Origin: Ferruginibacter sp.
Lineage (GTDB): Bacteria; Bacteroidota; Bacteroidia; Chitinophagales; Chitinophagaceae
NCBI RefSeq assembly: GCF_028288465.1
Contig: NZ_JAQBNR010000016.1
Coordinates: 121,213-185,212, forward strand
DNA length: 64,000 nucleotides
Reading direction: 5' to 3'
How positions within the stretch are numbered: the stretch's first letter is position 1; every line of letters starts with the position of its first letter. Both the position numbers and the translations under genes were made by a program. The notes under the pieces were generated by a model that saw nothing but the letters and a program-made list of their open reading frames with translations, ran no database searches and was not told the DNA's origin. Of the stretch, positions 16,817 through 25,185 are shown piece after piece.

Positions 16817-17254
16817 ATGGTAAAAGAAAATACAAAAGTCGCTGAGATCAGCGTCAGTTATCGTCCGGCAGTTGCGAACAAACCAATTGTCATCAGCTCC
16901 CTCCATGCATACCTTATATTTAAACCGTTTTTTGATGATAGTCCCATCAATTTGCAGGAATCGTTTATGGTAATGTACATGAACGGGATGAGCCGCATTT
17001 TAGGCGTCTATCCAATGTACATCGGTGAAATGACAGGTACCGTTGCTGATATAAGATTGATCTTTTCTGTGGCGCTTACAATATCTTTCACAAGTGTCCT
17101 GCAGGCACATAATCACCCATCTGGTAACATGAAATCGTCAAAAGGAGATATTGATTTGACAAAGCGAATTAAGGATGCGGGAAAGCTACTGGATATAAAG
17201 CTGCTGGACCATTTGATAATATCGCCAGCGGATCGAGAACATCAATTGTTATAA
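16817..17254 (+). CDS. RadC-like JAB/MPN domain protein of the mobile-element type
   Basis: The 145-aa protein lacks the N-terminal HhH part of full-length RadC and holds only the MPN/JAB domain: SFMVMYMNGMSRILGVYP, the metal-site motif HNHPSG at about residues 97-102, the following acidic residue in SSKGDIDLT, and LLDIKLLDHLIIS. Such solo RadC genes are common on Bacteroidota mobile elements near integrases and anti-restriction genes; their role is unsettled. The tail ADREHQLL is shorter than the usual GYYSFADEGLL, suggesting an in-frame loss of about five residues. An integrase gene lies 240 bases downstream on the other strand. Confidence 0.87.
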   Translation: MVKENTKVAEISVSYRPAVANKPIVISSLHAYLIFKPFFDDSPINLQESFMVMYMNGMSRILGVYPMYIGEMTGTVADIRLIFSVALTISFTSVLQAHNHPSGNMKSSKGDIDLTKRIKDAGKLLDIKLLDHLIISPADREHQLL

Positions 17255-17496
17255 CTGACCCATCTGATTGGTGAACTCCTTTTCTAATGATTGAAAAATT
17301 GCTTCTACCTGTAATTATTCGGTTGAATTCCATCTGCGATAATAAGTGTGCAAAAACATTTGCAAACAGGTCTGGTAAAGAAAAGGCAAGCTGTATTAAA
17401 AAACCAACATCATTTCTTCTGTATTGAAATCACGTGAATTAGCAATATTTTAGTTTGGGTGGAAAGTTTTTAAATGACCTGCTATATCCTAGTAAA

Positions 17497-18738
17497 TCAT
17501 GAATCAACTTTTAACTTCTTTTTTTTTTCAGCAAATTTATTTCTCAAGACTTGCATATCATTACTTACCCGTCTGTCAAGTATCTTCGCATAAAGTTGCG
17601 TCACCTTTATACTTTTATGCCCAAGCATCTGGCTAACCGTATCAATGGGTACTCCATTACTCAAGGTGACTGTAGTTGCAAAGGTGTGCCGGGCAATATG
17701 AAAAGTGAGGTGTTTATTAATACCACAGATGTCAGCCACTTCTTTTAAATAGGCATTCAATTTTACGTTGCTGGGAACTGGTAGCAACGAATCCTTATTG
17801 ATACATTGAGGGTGCGTTTTATATCTGTCCAAAATGTCAAGTACTGCAGGCAGCAATGGCACACGGGTTGGTGAATCTGTTTTCTTTCTTTTAGTGAATA
17901 ACCATTTTTCTCCATCCATACCAATGCCTATATCGGCACGTTTTAGTCTTTGTGCATCAATATATGCAAGACCAGTATAGCAACTAAAAATAAAAATGTC
18001 CCTTACCTGGTTTAAACGATCATTGCCAAAGTCTTTTGTTATAACTGTCTGTATTTCTTCTTGTGTGAGAAATTGGCGAATAACCTCCTTTTTACTCATT
18101 TTAAAACCAAAGAAGGGATCTTTCGCCAGCCACCCATTCTTAATGCAAACACCCACAATCTTTTTCAGATTGCTCAAATATTTGATCGTTGTATTGTGGT
18201 TACACTTTTGTTTGCTTTTCAGGTAAAATTCAAATTCTGTGAGAAAATTATAGGTCAGCTTTTGTACTTCAATATCTTTCAATTGATATTTCCACTCCAG
18301 GAACGCTTTGGTATGATCATAAGTCGTTTTGTATTTGCCATGGGTTGCTTTGGAACAGTCAATTCCGATCAATTCAAACATCTGATCATTGTGTTTTTTA
18401 AACACTTCCAGCAAAGTGAAAACCTTCTCTTTAATGCCGAACCATTTTATTCGAAAGTTATTAGCATCCACAGGCAGGCCTTCCATAACGATCTCTATTT
18501 GGTAAGAATACACCCTTTGTTTTAGCGCATCCAAAAAGCTGTTGATTGATTTTGCTTCTTCGGTATTGCCTTTTGCATAGCCCGTATCAACAGACCATTT
18601 TTCCGGGCTTATATACCGCTGTGTTGTCTGTTCAAATCTTACTCAGTTGATGGTAACTCTTAAGTAAATAGGAACCAATCCGTCTTTGTTTTTTTTAGAT
18701 GTTTTGCTGTAAAAAAGAATACTCAGTTTCGTGTCCAT
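17497..18738 (-). pseudogene. Bacteroidetes-type tyrosine recombinase/integrase with one in-frame stop
   Basis: From a strong start (SD AAGGAGG, then ATG at 18738) the frame reads MDTKLSILFYSKTSKKNKDG, LVPIYLRVTIN, then TGA at 18643-18645 (codon 32), then continues without shift through VRFEQTTQRYISPEKWSVDT to the end, 413 codons in total. The arm-binding and core domains are intact, and the C-terminal catalytic region has HIARHTF, LGHKSIKVTQLY (His-x2-Arg, His, Tyr nucleophile). The first catalytic Arg is replaced in TGLAYIDAQRL, as in CTnDOT-type integrases. The 345-codon part starting at 18534 could still be made, but without its N-terminal arm domain. The gene lies 250 bases from the 3' end of tRNA-Asp, a usual integration site. 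Confidence 0.8.
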
Positions 18739-18743
18739 AATTT

Positions 18744-18750
18744 CCTCCTT
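18744..18750 (-). promoter_or_regulatory. Strong Shine-Dalgarno (AAGGAGG) of the integrase
   Basis: AAGGAGG lies 5 bases upstream of the minus-strand ATG at 18738. Most genes in this window have no such site, so it fixes the true start upstream of the nonsense codon and suggests an imported gene. Confidence 0.75.
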
Positions 18751-18794
18751 TTCTTTTAGTTAAAAATAAATTTTAAAAGCCTTTAAAACAAGAT

Positions 18795-18809
18795 GTCCAT
18801 TCAATGGAC
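18795..18809. repeat. Perfect 7-bp palindrome near the integrase
   Basis: GTCCATT and AATGGAC pair around a single C. It sits between the integrase start and tRNA-Asp, 25 bases from a second, larger palindrome. Confidence 0.6.
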
Positions 18810-18834
18810 TGCTCGCCTGTACTGCATTTCATTG

Positions 18835-18879
18835 AAATTCGGTTACCCGGTGAATGGAAAAATGCGGGTAACCGAATTT
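18835..18879. repeat. Perfect 15-bp inverted repeat between integrase and tRNA-Asp
   Basis: AAATTCGGTTACCCG at 18835-18849 and its exact complement at 18865-18879 enclose a 15-base loop. No T-run follows, so it is not an ordinary terminator. Its place beside a tyrosine recombinase gene and a tRNA suggests a recombination-related or protein-binding site; this is inference. Confidence 0.75.
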
Positions 18880-18928
18880 GCCTCAGAAATTTGAGCTTAT
18901 TTGATACTTTTTGAGAAGGTGGAAAAAC

Positions 18929-18959
18929 AAAAAAGCCCGCAACCATTGAGTTTGCGAGC
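18929..18959 (-). terminator. Intrinsic terminator of tRNA-Asp
   Basis: Read on the minus strand, GCTCGCAA pairs with TTGCGGGC (one G-U pair) and is followed by six T. It begins 29 bases past the tRNA 3' end. Confidence 0.75.
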
Positions 18960-18987
18960 GTTTGAAGTATTTGAGTAAGTAACTCTG

Positions 18988-19061
18988 CGGACTGGACGGG
19001 ACTCGAACCCGCGACCTCCGCCGTGACAGGGCGGCATTCTAACCAACTGAACTACCAATCC
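18988..19061 (-). tRNA. tRNA-Asp (anticodon GTC)
   Basis: The minus strand folds into a full cloverleaf: acceptor GGATTGG/CCAGTCC (one G-U pair), D arm with GTTCAGTTGGTTAGAA, anticodon arm GCCGCC..GGCGG with loop CTGTCAC, and T arm GCGGG-TTCGAGT-CCCGT. The discriminator is G73, as expected for Asp. CCA is not encoded. The 3' end points to the broken integrase. Confidence 0.93.
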
Positions 19062-19239
19062 GTTTCCCTTTTTACAGCAACAAAATTCATTTAAAAATCC
19101 TGCTTTGTTTTTCGGGATTGCAAAGATATGTTTTTCAATTTCCTGAGCCAAAACTTTTATTAAAAATTTTGAAGACTTATTTTTGCAACGCTGATTTATT
19201 ATTTTTCACTGCTTACACACAAAGCTGTAAATTGCTCTT

Positions 19240-20232
19240 ATGCCTGAATTTAAAAAACGACAATTCCTTGATTTTGAAAAGCCAATCAAGGACTTATACG
19301 ACCAGATAGAACAGATAAAAGTATCCGCTGAAAAAAACAAGACTGATGTAAGCGGATATGTACAAACACTGGAACAAAAAATCAATGATACTAAACGCGA
19401 TCTGACCGCCAATCTTACTCCATGGCAAAAAGTGCAACTCAGCAGGCACCCCGACAGACCGTATACTTTAAAGTACATTGATAAAATGACGGAAAATTTT
19501 ATTGAACTGCATGGCGACAGAAATGTGAAAGATGATAAAGCCATGGTGGGCGGTTTTGCCCAGCTGGATGGAGAAACCGTTATGTTTATAGGGCAGCAAA
19601 AAGGAATCAACACCAAAATGCGTCAGCTGCGGAATTTTGGTATGGCCAACCCGGAAGGCTATAGAAAAGCCCTGCGGTTAATGCGCCTGGCCGAGAAGTT
19701 TAATAAACCTATTGTTACCTTAATTGATACACCGGGCGCATACCCCGGAATGGAAGCTGAAGAACGTGGACAGGGCGAAGCCATTGCCCGCAACATTTAC
19801 GAAATGATGCGGTTGAAGGTACCGGTGATTTGCGTAATTATTGGTGAAGGCGCCAGTGGTGGTGCGCTAGGCATAGGTGTTGGTGACAGGATTTTGATGT
19901 TAGAGAACAGCTGGTACACTGTAATATCGCCGGAAAACTGCAGTTCCATTTTATGGCGTAGCTGGGATAAAAAAGAAATAGCAGCTGAACAATTGCGTTT
20001 AACCGGTCCGGATATGATGCGGTTTGGCCTGGTGGATGGCGTGGTGCCAGAGCCCGCCGGTGGCAGTCACTGGGATTATGATGAGGCAGGCCGGATTTTA
20101 AAAGAACATTTGATACCAATTATAAAAGAATTGAAACAGATACCTGCTGAAAAACGTTGTGCTGACCGCATTGTAAAATTTGGAAAAATGGGCTTCTGGA
20201 ATGAGTTGCCCGCGGAAGCTGCCGGTGTTTAA
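19240..20232 (+). CDS. accA: Acetyl-CoA carboxylase carboxyltransferase subunit alpha
   Basis: The 330-aa protein has an N-terminal helical part (FLDFEKPIKDLYDQIEQIK) and a crotonase-fold core with IELHGDR, PEGYRKALRLM, IDTPGAYPG and EGASGGALGIG, all typical of AccA. With AccD it transfers the carboxyl group from biotin to acetyl-CoA, making malonyl-CoA, the first committed step of fatty-acid synthesis in the cytosol. AccD and the biotin carboxylase genes are not in this window. The ATG gives the usual short N-terminus of the family. It is preceded by the tRNA-Asp region on the other strand. Confidence 0.96.
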   Translation: MPEFKKRQFLDFEKPIKDLYDQIEQIKVSAEKNKTDVSGYVQTLEQKINDTKRDLTANLTPWQKVQLSRHPDRPYTLKYIDKMTENFIELHGDRNVKDDKAMVGGFAQLDGETVMFIGQQKGINTKMRQLRNFGMANPEGYRKALRLMRLAEKFNKPIVTLIDTPGAYPGMEAEERGQGEAIARNIYEMMRLKVPVICVIIGEGASGGALGIGVGDRILMLENSWYTVISPENCSSILWRSWDKKEIAAEQLRLTGPDMMRFGLVDGVVPEPAGGSHWDYDEAGRILKEHLIPIIKELKQIPAEKRCADRIVKFGKMGFWNELPAEAAGV

Positions 20233-20379
20233 TAATCCCAGTTTTTTATTTTTTCTGTGTAGATATTAAAACACCCGCTACGCTTTGATAAAAGTTGCCC
20301 GTTGCTGTTTTAGTACAAGAGTGCGACGCCAATACAGCTTAATTGAAATACATAAGTTGGGTACATAAAAATATTAACG

Positions 20380-22113
20380 ATGCCTGGTGATTCTTCAAAA
20401 GTGAATATTAACAGTGGCGGTGCTGAAAAAAATACCTACGATGCCATTGTGATCGGCAGCGGCATCAGTGGCGGCTGGGCGGCAAAAGAGTTGTGTGAAA
20501 AAGGATTGAAAACACTGGTGCTTGAAAGAGGCCGTAATGTGGAACACAACAAGGATTATCCTACTGCTACCAAAGACCCATGGGAATTAAAACACCGCGG
20601 CAGAATTACCAAGGAAACACATGAACAAAATCCACTGATAACAAAGGCGGCTGGTTATGGCGAAGACAACCAGCATTTTTTTGTAAATGATAAAGACCAT
20701 CCTTACGTGCAGGAAAAACCTTTTGACTGGATAAGGGGTTACCAGGTGGGCGGCAAATCGCTTACATGGGGAAGGGCTACGCAGCGCTGGAGCGATTTTG
20801 AATTTACCGGCCCGCAGCGGTTTGGTTATGGATGGGACTGGCCGATTCGATACGCTGATGTAGCTCCCTGGTATAGCCATGTTGAAAAATTTATTGGTAT
20901 TTGTGGTAATAAGGATGGCATTGAATCTATGCCCGATGGAGAGTTTTTACCGCCCTTTGATTTGAATGTGGTGGAGCAGCATTTGAAAGATAGTTTCTTA
21001 AAAAATTATGGCAACCGCTACCTGGTACATGCACGATGGGCGCACTTAACAAAGCCCAATCAAATACATCTAGACCAGGGACGTGCGCAATGCCAGGCAA
21101 GAAATTTATGCATGCGTGGTTGTCCGTTTGGCGGTTATTTCAGCAGCAACTCTTCTACCCTTCCATGGGCTGCCAAAACAGGTAATCTTACCATCAGGCC
21201 TTTCTCGGTTGTGCACTCCATTATTTACGATGATAAGCTGCAAAAAGCAAGCGGCGTAAGGGTTATAGACTCCGTTACAAAAGAAACAACAGAGTACTTT
21301 GCTAAAATAATTTTTGTAAACGGCTCTGCATTAAACAGCAATTTAATTCTGCTGAATTCAACCTCTGCAAGGTTTCCTAACGGACTTGGAAATGACAGTG
21401 GCATTTTAGGAAAATATGTTTGCTTTCACAACTACCGTGGCTGGATGAGTGGCCACATTGATGGCTTTGAAGACAAGTATGTATACGGCCGAAATCCAAC
21501 AGATACCATAATTGCGAACTATAGAAATTTACATAAAATAGATACTGACTTTGTGGGTGGCTTTACCACCTTCGCCGGCGCCTACCGTGAAAGAGGTGAT
21601 GGCGACCGTTGCCCTGAACAAATCGGGGCAGCTTACAAAGAGGCGATGACGGAAGCAGGTCCGTGGCATGTATATGCGTATGTGCAGGGCGAAACCATTC
21701 CGAAAGCAATCAACCATGTTCGCTTAAGTGCTGATAAAAAAGACCAGTGGGGAATTCCATTGCTGGTTACCTCTGTTGGATATGATGACAATGATGAAAG
21801 ATTATTGAAAGATTTTTTTACGCAGACAGAAGAAATGCTTACCGGCGCCGGCGTAAAAAATATTACGCACAGCGACAGCAAACAGGCGCCGGGACTGGAT
21901 ATTCACGAGATGGGCGGTTGCAGGATGGGGAACGATCCCAACAATTCGATGCTGGACAAATGGAATGCGTTGCACCATTGTAAAAATGTTTTTGTAACAG
22001 ACGGCGCCTGCATGACAAGTACAGGCAATCAAAGCCCGTCGATATTATACATGACATTAACAGCAAGGGCTGCCAACCATGCGGTGGAAGAATTGAAGAA
22101 AGGAAACCTTTAA
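20380..22113 (+). CDS. GMC family FAD oxidoreductase (copy 1)
   Basis: The 577-aa enzyme has the FAD-binding motif DAIVIGSGISGGWAAKEL, the GMC signature region GGKSLTWGRATQRW, a cysteine-rich segment CQARNLCMRGCPFGG (an Fe-S-like or structural Cys cluster seen in the gluconate-dehydrogenase branch), and a C-terminal HEMGGCRMG plus VFVTDGACM motif with the catalytic histidine region. Members oxidise sugars or alcohols and pass electrons to a carrier, often with a small partner subunit; none is encoded here. No signal peptide is visible. A second, highly similar copy follows 179 bases downstream, so a tandem duplication is clear. Confidence 0.92.
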   Translation: MPGDSSKVNINSGGAEKNTYDAIVIGSGISGGWAAKELCEKGLKTLVLERGRNVEHNKDYPTATKDPWELKHRGRITKETHEQNPLITKAAGYGEDNQHFFVNDKDHPYVQEKPFDWIRGYQVGGKSLTWGRATQRWSDFEFTGPQRFGYGWDWPIRYADVAPWYSHVEKFIGICGNKDGIESMPDGEFLPPFDLNVVEQHLKDSFLKNYGNRYLVHARWAHLTKPNQIHLDQGRAQCQARNLCMRGCPFGGYFSSNSSTLPWAAKTGNLTIRPFSVVHSIIYDDKLQKASGVRVIDSVTKETTEYFAKIIFVNGSALNSNLILLNSTSARFPNGLGNDSGILGKYVCFHNYRGWMSGHIDGFEDKYVYGRNPTDTIIANYRNLHKIDTDFVGGFTTFAGAYRERGDGDRCPEQIGAAYKEAMTEAGPWHVYAYVQGETIPKAINHVRLSADKKDQWGIPLLVTSVGYDDNDERLLKDFFTQTEEMLTGAGVKNITHSDSKQAPGLDIHEMGGCRMGNDPNNSMLDKWNALHHCKNVFVTDGACMTSTGNQSPSILYMTLTARAANHAVEELKKGNL

Positions 22114-22115
22114 AG

Positions 22116-22147
22116 AGTTATGAGTTATAGTGATAAGTTATGAGTTA
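22116..22147. repeat. Short AGTTATGAGTTA-type repeat tract (copy 1)
   Basis: Variants of AGTTATGAGTTATAGTGATA are repeated just after the first GMC gene. A similar tract follows the second GMC gene, so the duplication unit seems to extend past the stop codon. Confidence 0.5.
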
Positions 22148-22292
22148 CAAAGTCATAGATTAAAAGTGATCAGCTATAGGGATCAGATTGACAGGCTCTT
22201 TTTGAATTTTTCTTTTTGAATTTTTACTTATTTCTGTATTGCTGATTCGAAAAAATTGTTAATTCTTAATTATTAATTTTTAATTACAAACT

Positions 22293-24023
22293 ATGCCGGG
22301 CGATTCAACACAAATCAACATCAATTCAGGCGGTACTGCCAAAAACACTTTTGATGCCATCGTAATAGGTTCGGGAATAAGTGGTGGATGGGCTGCGAAA
22401 GAACTATGTGAAAAAGGATTAAAAACGCTTGTACTGGAAAGAGGTAAAAATGTAGTGCATTTAAAAGACTACCCTACCGCTACCAAAGATCCATGGGATT
22501 TTACACATCGTTTACGCATGCCGCTGAAAGTGGAAAAAGAAAACCCCATAGTAAGCAGGTGCTATGCACTGAGTGAAGCGACTGAACATTTTTTTGTAAA
22601 AGATAAACAACATCCTTACGTACAGGAAAAGCCATTCGACTGGATTCGTGGCTACCAGGTTGGAGGAAAATCTTTGTTGTGGGCAAGGGCTACGCAGCGC
22701 TGGAGCAAATACGATTTTGAAGGGCCGGGAAGGGATGGATTTGCAGTAGAATGGCCGATTACATATGATGAACTGGCGCCATGGTACAGTCATGTAGAAA
22801 AGTTTGCAGGCATCAGCGGCAATATGGATGGACTGGACACAATGCCGGACGGTGAATTTTTACCGCCGTGGGAATTGAACACCGTAGAGAAGGAATTACA
22901 ACAAAAAATAAACAGCAATTATAAAGACCGCAATGTTATCATTGGCCGTTGTGCGCATTTAACCAAACCCAATCAAATTCATCTTGACCAGGGCAGGCAA
23001 CAATGCCAGGGCCGAACCATGTGCGATCGTGGTTGTCCCTTTGGAGGTTATTTTAGTTCCAATGCTTCTACCCTGCCGTGGGCTGAGAAGACCGGCAACC
23101 TTACCTTGCGGCCTGATTCGGTTGTACATTCAATCATCTATGATGAAAAAAAACAGAAGGCAACGGGTGTACGGGTAATTGATGCACACACCAAAGTTGC
23201 TACTGAATATTTTGCCAAAGTGATATTTGTAAATGCAGCCTGTTTAAATTCTAACCTGGTATTATTGAATTCAACTTCAAGTCGCTTTCCGAATGGATTG
23301 GGTAACGACAATGGACTACTGGGAAAATATGTTGCCTTTCACAATTACCGTGGCACTTTAACAGCGGATGTGGATGGACACCTGGATCAATATTATTATG
23401 GCCGTAAGCCAACAGGTGCCATGATGCCGAATTTTAGAAATGTACACAAACAGGAAATGGATTTCTTGCGTGGCTATATGGTTCATTACAGCGCGGGCAG
23501 AAGAACCGGTGATGGCAGTAACAAAGAAGATATTGGCGGCGCTTATAAAGATGCGATGTCTGAACCGGGCGGCTGGGGCGTGTTTATGATGATGCAGGGG
23601 GAAACGATTCCGAAAGAATCTAATCATCTGCGCTTAAGCAAAGATGAAAAAGATGAATGGGGCATCCCGTTGCTGGTAACCTCAGTTGCTTATGATGATA
23701 ATGACGAAAAATTATTAAAAGATTTTTTAGAGCAGGGACAGGAAATGCTTACCAAAGCAGGTTGTAAAAATATCCGCACCAACGACAGCAAACAGGCGCC
23801 GGGATTGGATATACATGAAATGGGTGGTGTAAGGATGGGTAAAGATCCGGCCACTTCCTTGTTAGATAAAAACAATGCCATGCACCATTGTAAAAACGTT
23901 TTTGTTACCGATGGCGCCAGCATGGTTTCAACCAGTACACAAAACCCATCGTTGACTTTTATGGCTTTAACAGCAAGAGCGGCTAATTATGCGGTGGACG
24001 AGTTAAAGAAAGGAAACCTTTAG
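22293..24023 (+). CDS. GMC family FAD oxidoreductase (copy 2)
   Basis: This 576-aa paralog of the preceding gene is similar along its whole length: the same FAD motif (DAIVIGSGISGGWAAKEL), QVGGKSLLWARATQRW, a Cys segment CQGRTMCDRGCPFGG, and the C-terminal HEMGGVRMGKDP with FVTDGASMVSTSTQNPS. Differences cluster in the middle substrate-facing part (about residues 350-420) and in the conserved tail, where GGCRMG becomes GGVRMG and TGNQSPS becomes TSTQNPS. The two copies may therefore act on different sugars or alcohols. The FAD-dependent dehydrogenase role is known for the family; the substrate is not predictable. Confidence 0.92.
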   Translation: MPGDSTQININSGGTAKNTFDAIVIGSGISGGWAAKELCEKGLKTLVLERGKNVVHLKDYPTATKDPWDFTHRLRMPLKVEKENPIVSRCYALSEATEHFFVKDKQHPYVQEKPFDWIRGYQVGGKSLLWARATQRWSKYDFEGPGRDGFAVEWPITYDELAPWYSHVEKFAGISGNMDGLDTMPDGEFLPPWELNTVEKELQQKINSNYKDRNVIIGRCAHLTKPNQIHLDQGRQQCQGRTMCDRGCPFGGYFSSNASTLPWAEKTGNLTLRPDSVVHSIIYDEKKQKATGVRVIDAHTKVATEYFAKVIFVNAACLNSNLVLLNSTSSRFPNGLGNDNGLLGKYVAFHNYRGTLTADVDGHLDQYYYGRKPTGAMMPNFRNVHKQEMDFLRGYMVHYSAGRRTGDGSNKEDIGGAYKDAMSEPGGWGVFMMMQGETIPKESNHLRLSKDEKDEWGIPLLVTSVAYDDNDEKLLKDFLEQGQEMLTKAGCKNIRTNDSKQAPGLDIHEMGGVRMGKDPATSLLDKNNAMHHCKNVFVTDGASMVSTSTQNPSLTFMALTARAANYAVDELKKGNL

Positions 24024-24025
24024 AT

Positions 24026-24058
24026 AGTTATAAGTTATAGGTGGTAAGTGATAAGTTG
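24026..24058. repeat. Short AGTTATAAGTTATAGG-type repeat tract (copy 2)
   Basis: This tract directly follows the second GMC gene and parallels the one after the first copy, both in position relative to the stop codon and in sequence. Confidence 0.5.
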
Positions 24059-24160
24059 ATTTTAGCGAGGTGGAGTATGTGTACGACAGCTTTGTTAGTG
24101 TGGGCATGTGATGTGAACAGCGTAACAAACTTAATAACTGCACATTAAACGATACAATGG

Positions 24161-24168
24161 TATCTTTG
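24161..24168 (+). promoter_or_regulatory. Bacteroidota-type -7 element (TATCTTTG)
   Basis: TATCTTTG matches TAnnTTTG and lies 16 bases upstream of the ATG at 24185. It probably drives the Gfo/Idh/MocA and sugar-transferase pair. No clear -33 TTG is visible. Confidence 0.4.
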
Positions 24169-24184
24169 AACAAAGAATATTGAT

Positions 24185-25147
24185 ATGCTTAAAGTGGGTG
24201 TTTTAGGAGTTGGCCATCTCGGAAAGTTTCATTTAAATAACTGGCTGGAAATAGAAGGCGCAACACTTGTTGGTTTTTTTGACCCCAATGATGAAATAGC
24301 CAACGCGGTTATTGAAAAATACAAGTTAGTAAGATTTGATAATGCGGAAGAATTGATGGACGCCTGTGATGCCGTTGACATTGTAGCACCTACTATCACC
24401 CATTTTAATTTGTGCAAAGCAGCTATTACCAAAGGCAAGCATGTGTTTGTTGAAAAACCTTTGGCCAACACAATGGATGAGGCAAGGCAACTCGTAAAAC
24501 TTACCAAAGAAGCCAATATAAAATTCCAGGTGGGGCATGTGGAACGATTTAACCCTGCTTTTTTAGCATTGAAAAATCGCAGGCTGGAACCCATGTTTAT
24601 TGAAGTGCATCGCCTGGCACAATTTAATCCCCGGGGTACAGATGTTAGTGTGATACTGGATTTGATGATACACGACATCGACATTATTTTAAGCCTTGTA
24701 AAAAGCAATGTAAAATCAATCAATGCCAATGGTGTTGCTGTAATGAGTGACACGCCGGATATTGCCAACGTACGCATAGAGTTCGATAATGGATGTGTTG
24801 CCAACCTTACCAGCAGCCGTATCTCCATGAAAAAAATGCGGAAGATGCGCCTGTTTCAAAAAGATGCCTATATTGGTATTGATTTTTTAGAAAAGAAAAC
24901 AGAAATTATTAAGCTCAGTGCACCGGACGACACCAATGTATTTACGTTTGATATTGAAACCAACAATGGTAAAAAAACGATTGCCATTGCCAACCCGGTT
25001 ATTGAAGAGGGCAATGCCATAAAGATGGAACTGCAGGCATTTTACCAGGCCATTGTACAAAATACAGATACACCGGTAAATGTAGTAGATGGTTTCAGAG
25101 CAATGGATGTGGCCCACCAGATACTGGATAAAATTGGCGGCGTATAG
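24185..25147 (+). CDS. Gfo/Idh/MocA family oxidoreductase
   Basis: The 320-aa protein starts with a dinucleotide-binding motif GVGHLGKFH, includes the signature VEKPLANT at about residues 91-98, and the C-terminal alpha/beta domain with HDIDIILSLVK. This family oxidises or reduces sugars and sugar nucleotides with NAD(P). The stop is 38 bases before a polyprenyl glycosylphosphotransferase gene on the same strand, which suggests a role in making an unusual sugar for a surface polysaccharide. Cytoplasmic; no signal peptide. Confidence 0.9.
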   Translation: MLKVGVLGVGHLGKFHLNNWLEIEGATLVGFFDPNDEIANAVIEKYKLVRFDNAEELMDACDAVDIVAPTITHFNLCKAAITKGKHVFVEKPLANTMDEARQLVKLTKEANIKFQVGHVERFNPAFLALKNRRLEPMFIEVHRLAQFNPRGTDVSVILDLMIHDIDIILSLVKSNVKSINANGVAVMSDTPDIANVRIEFDNGCVANLTSSRISMKKMRKMRLFQKDAYIGIDFLEKKTEIIKLSAPDDTNVFTFDIETNNGKKTIAIANPVIEEGNAIKMELQAFYQAIVQNTDTPVNVVDGFRAMDVAHQILDKIGGV

Positions 25148-25185
25148 ACTTTCATTTTTTTCCATAAGATAATTCACGCTGCATT

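Noticed and set aside
18988..19061. Insertion of the element inside tRNA-Asp
   Set aside because: The tRNA is complete, and I find no second copy of its 3' end in the window, so the boundary of any integrated element stays unproven.
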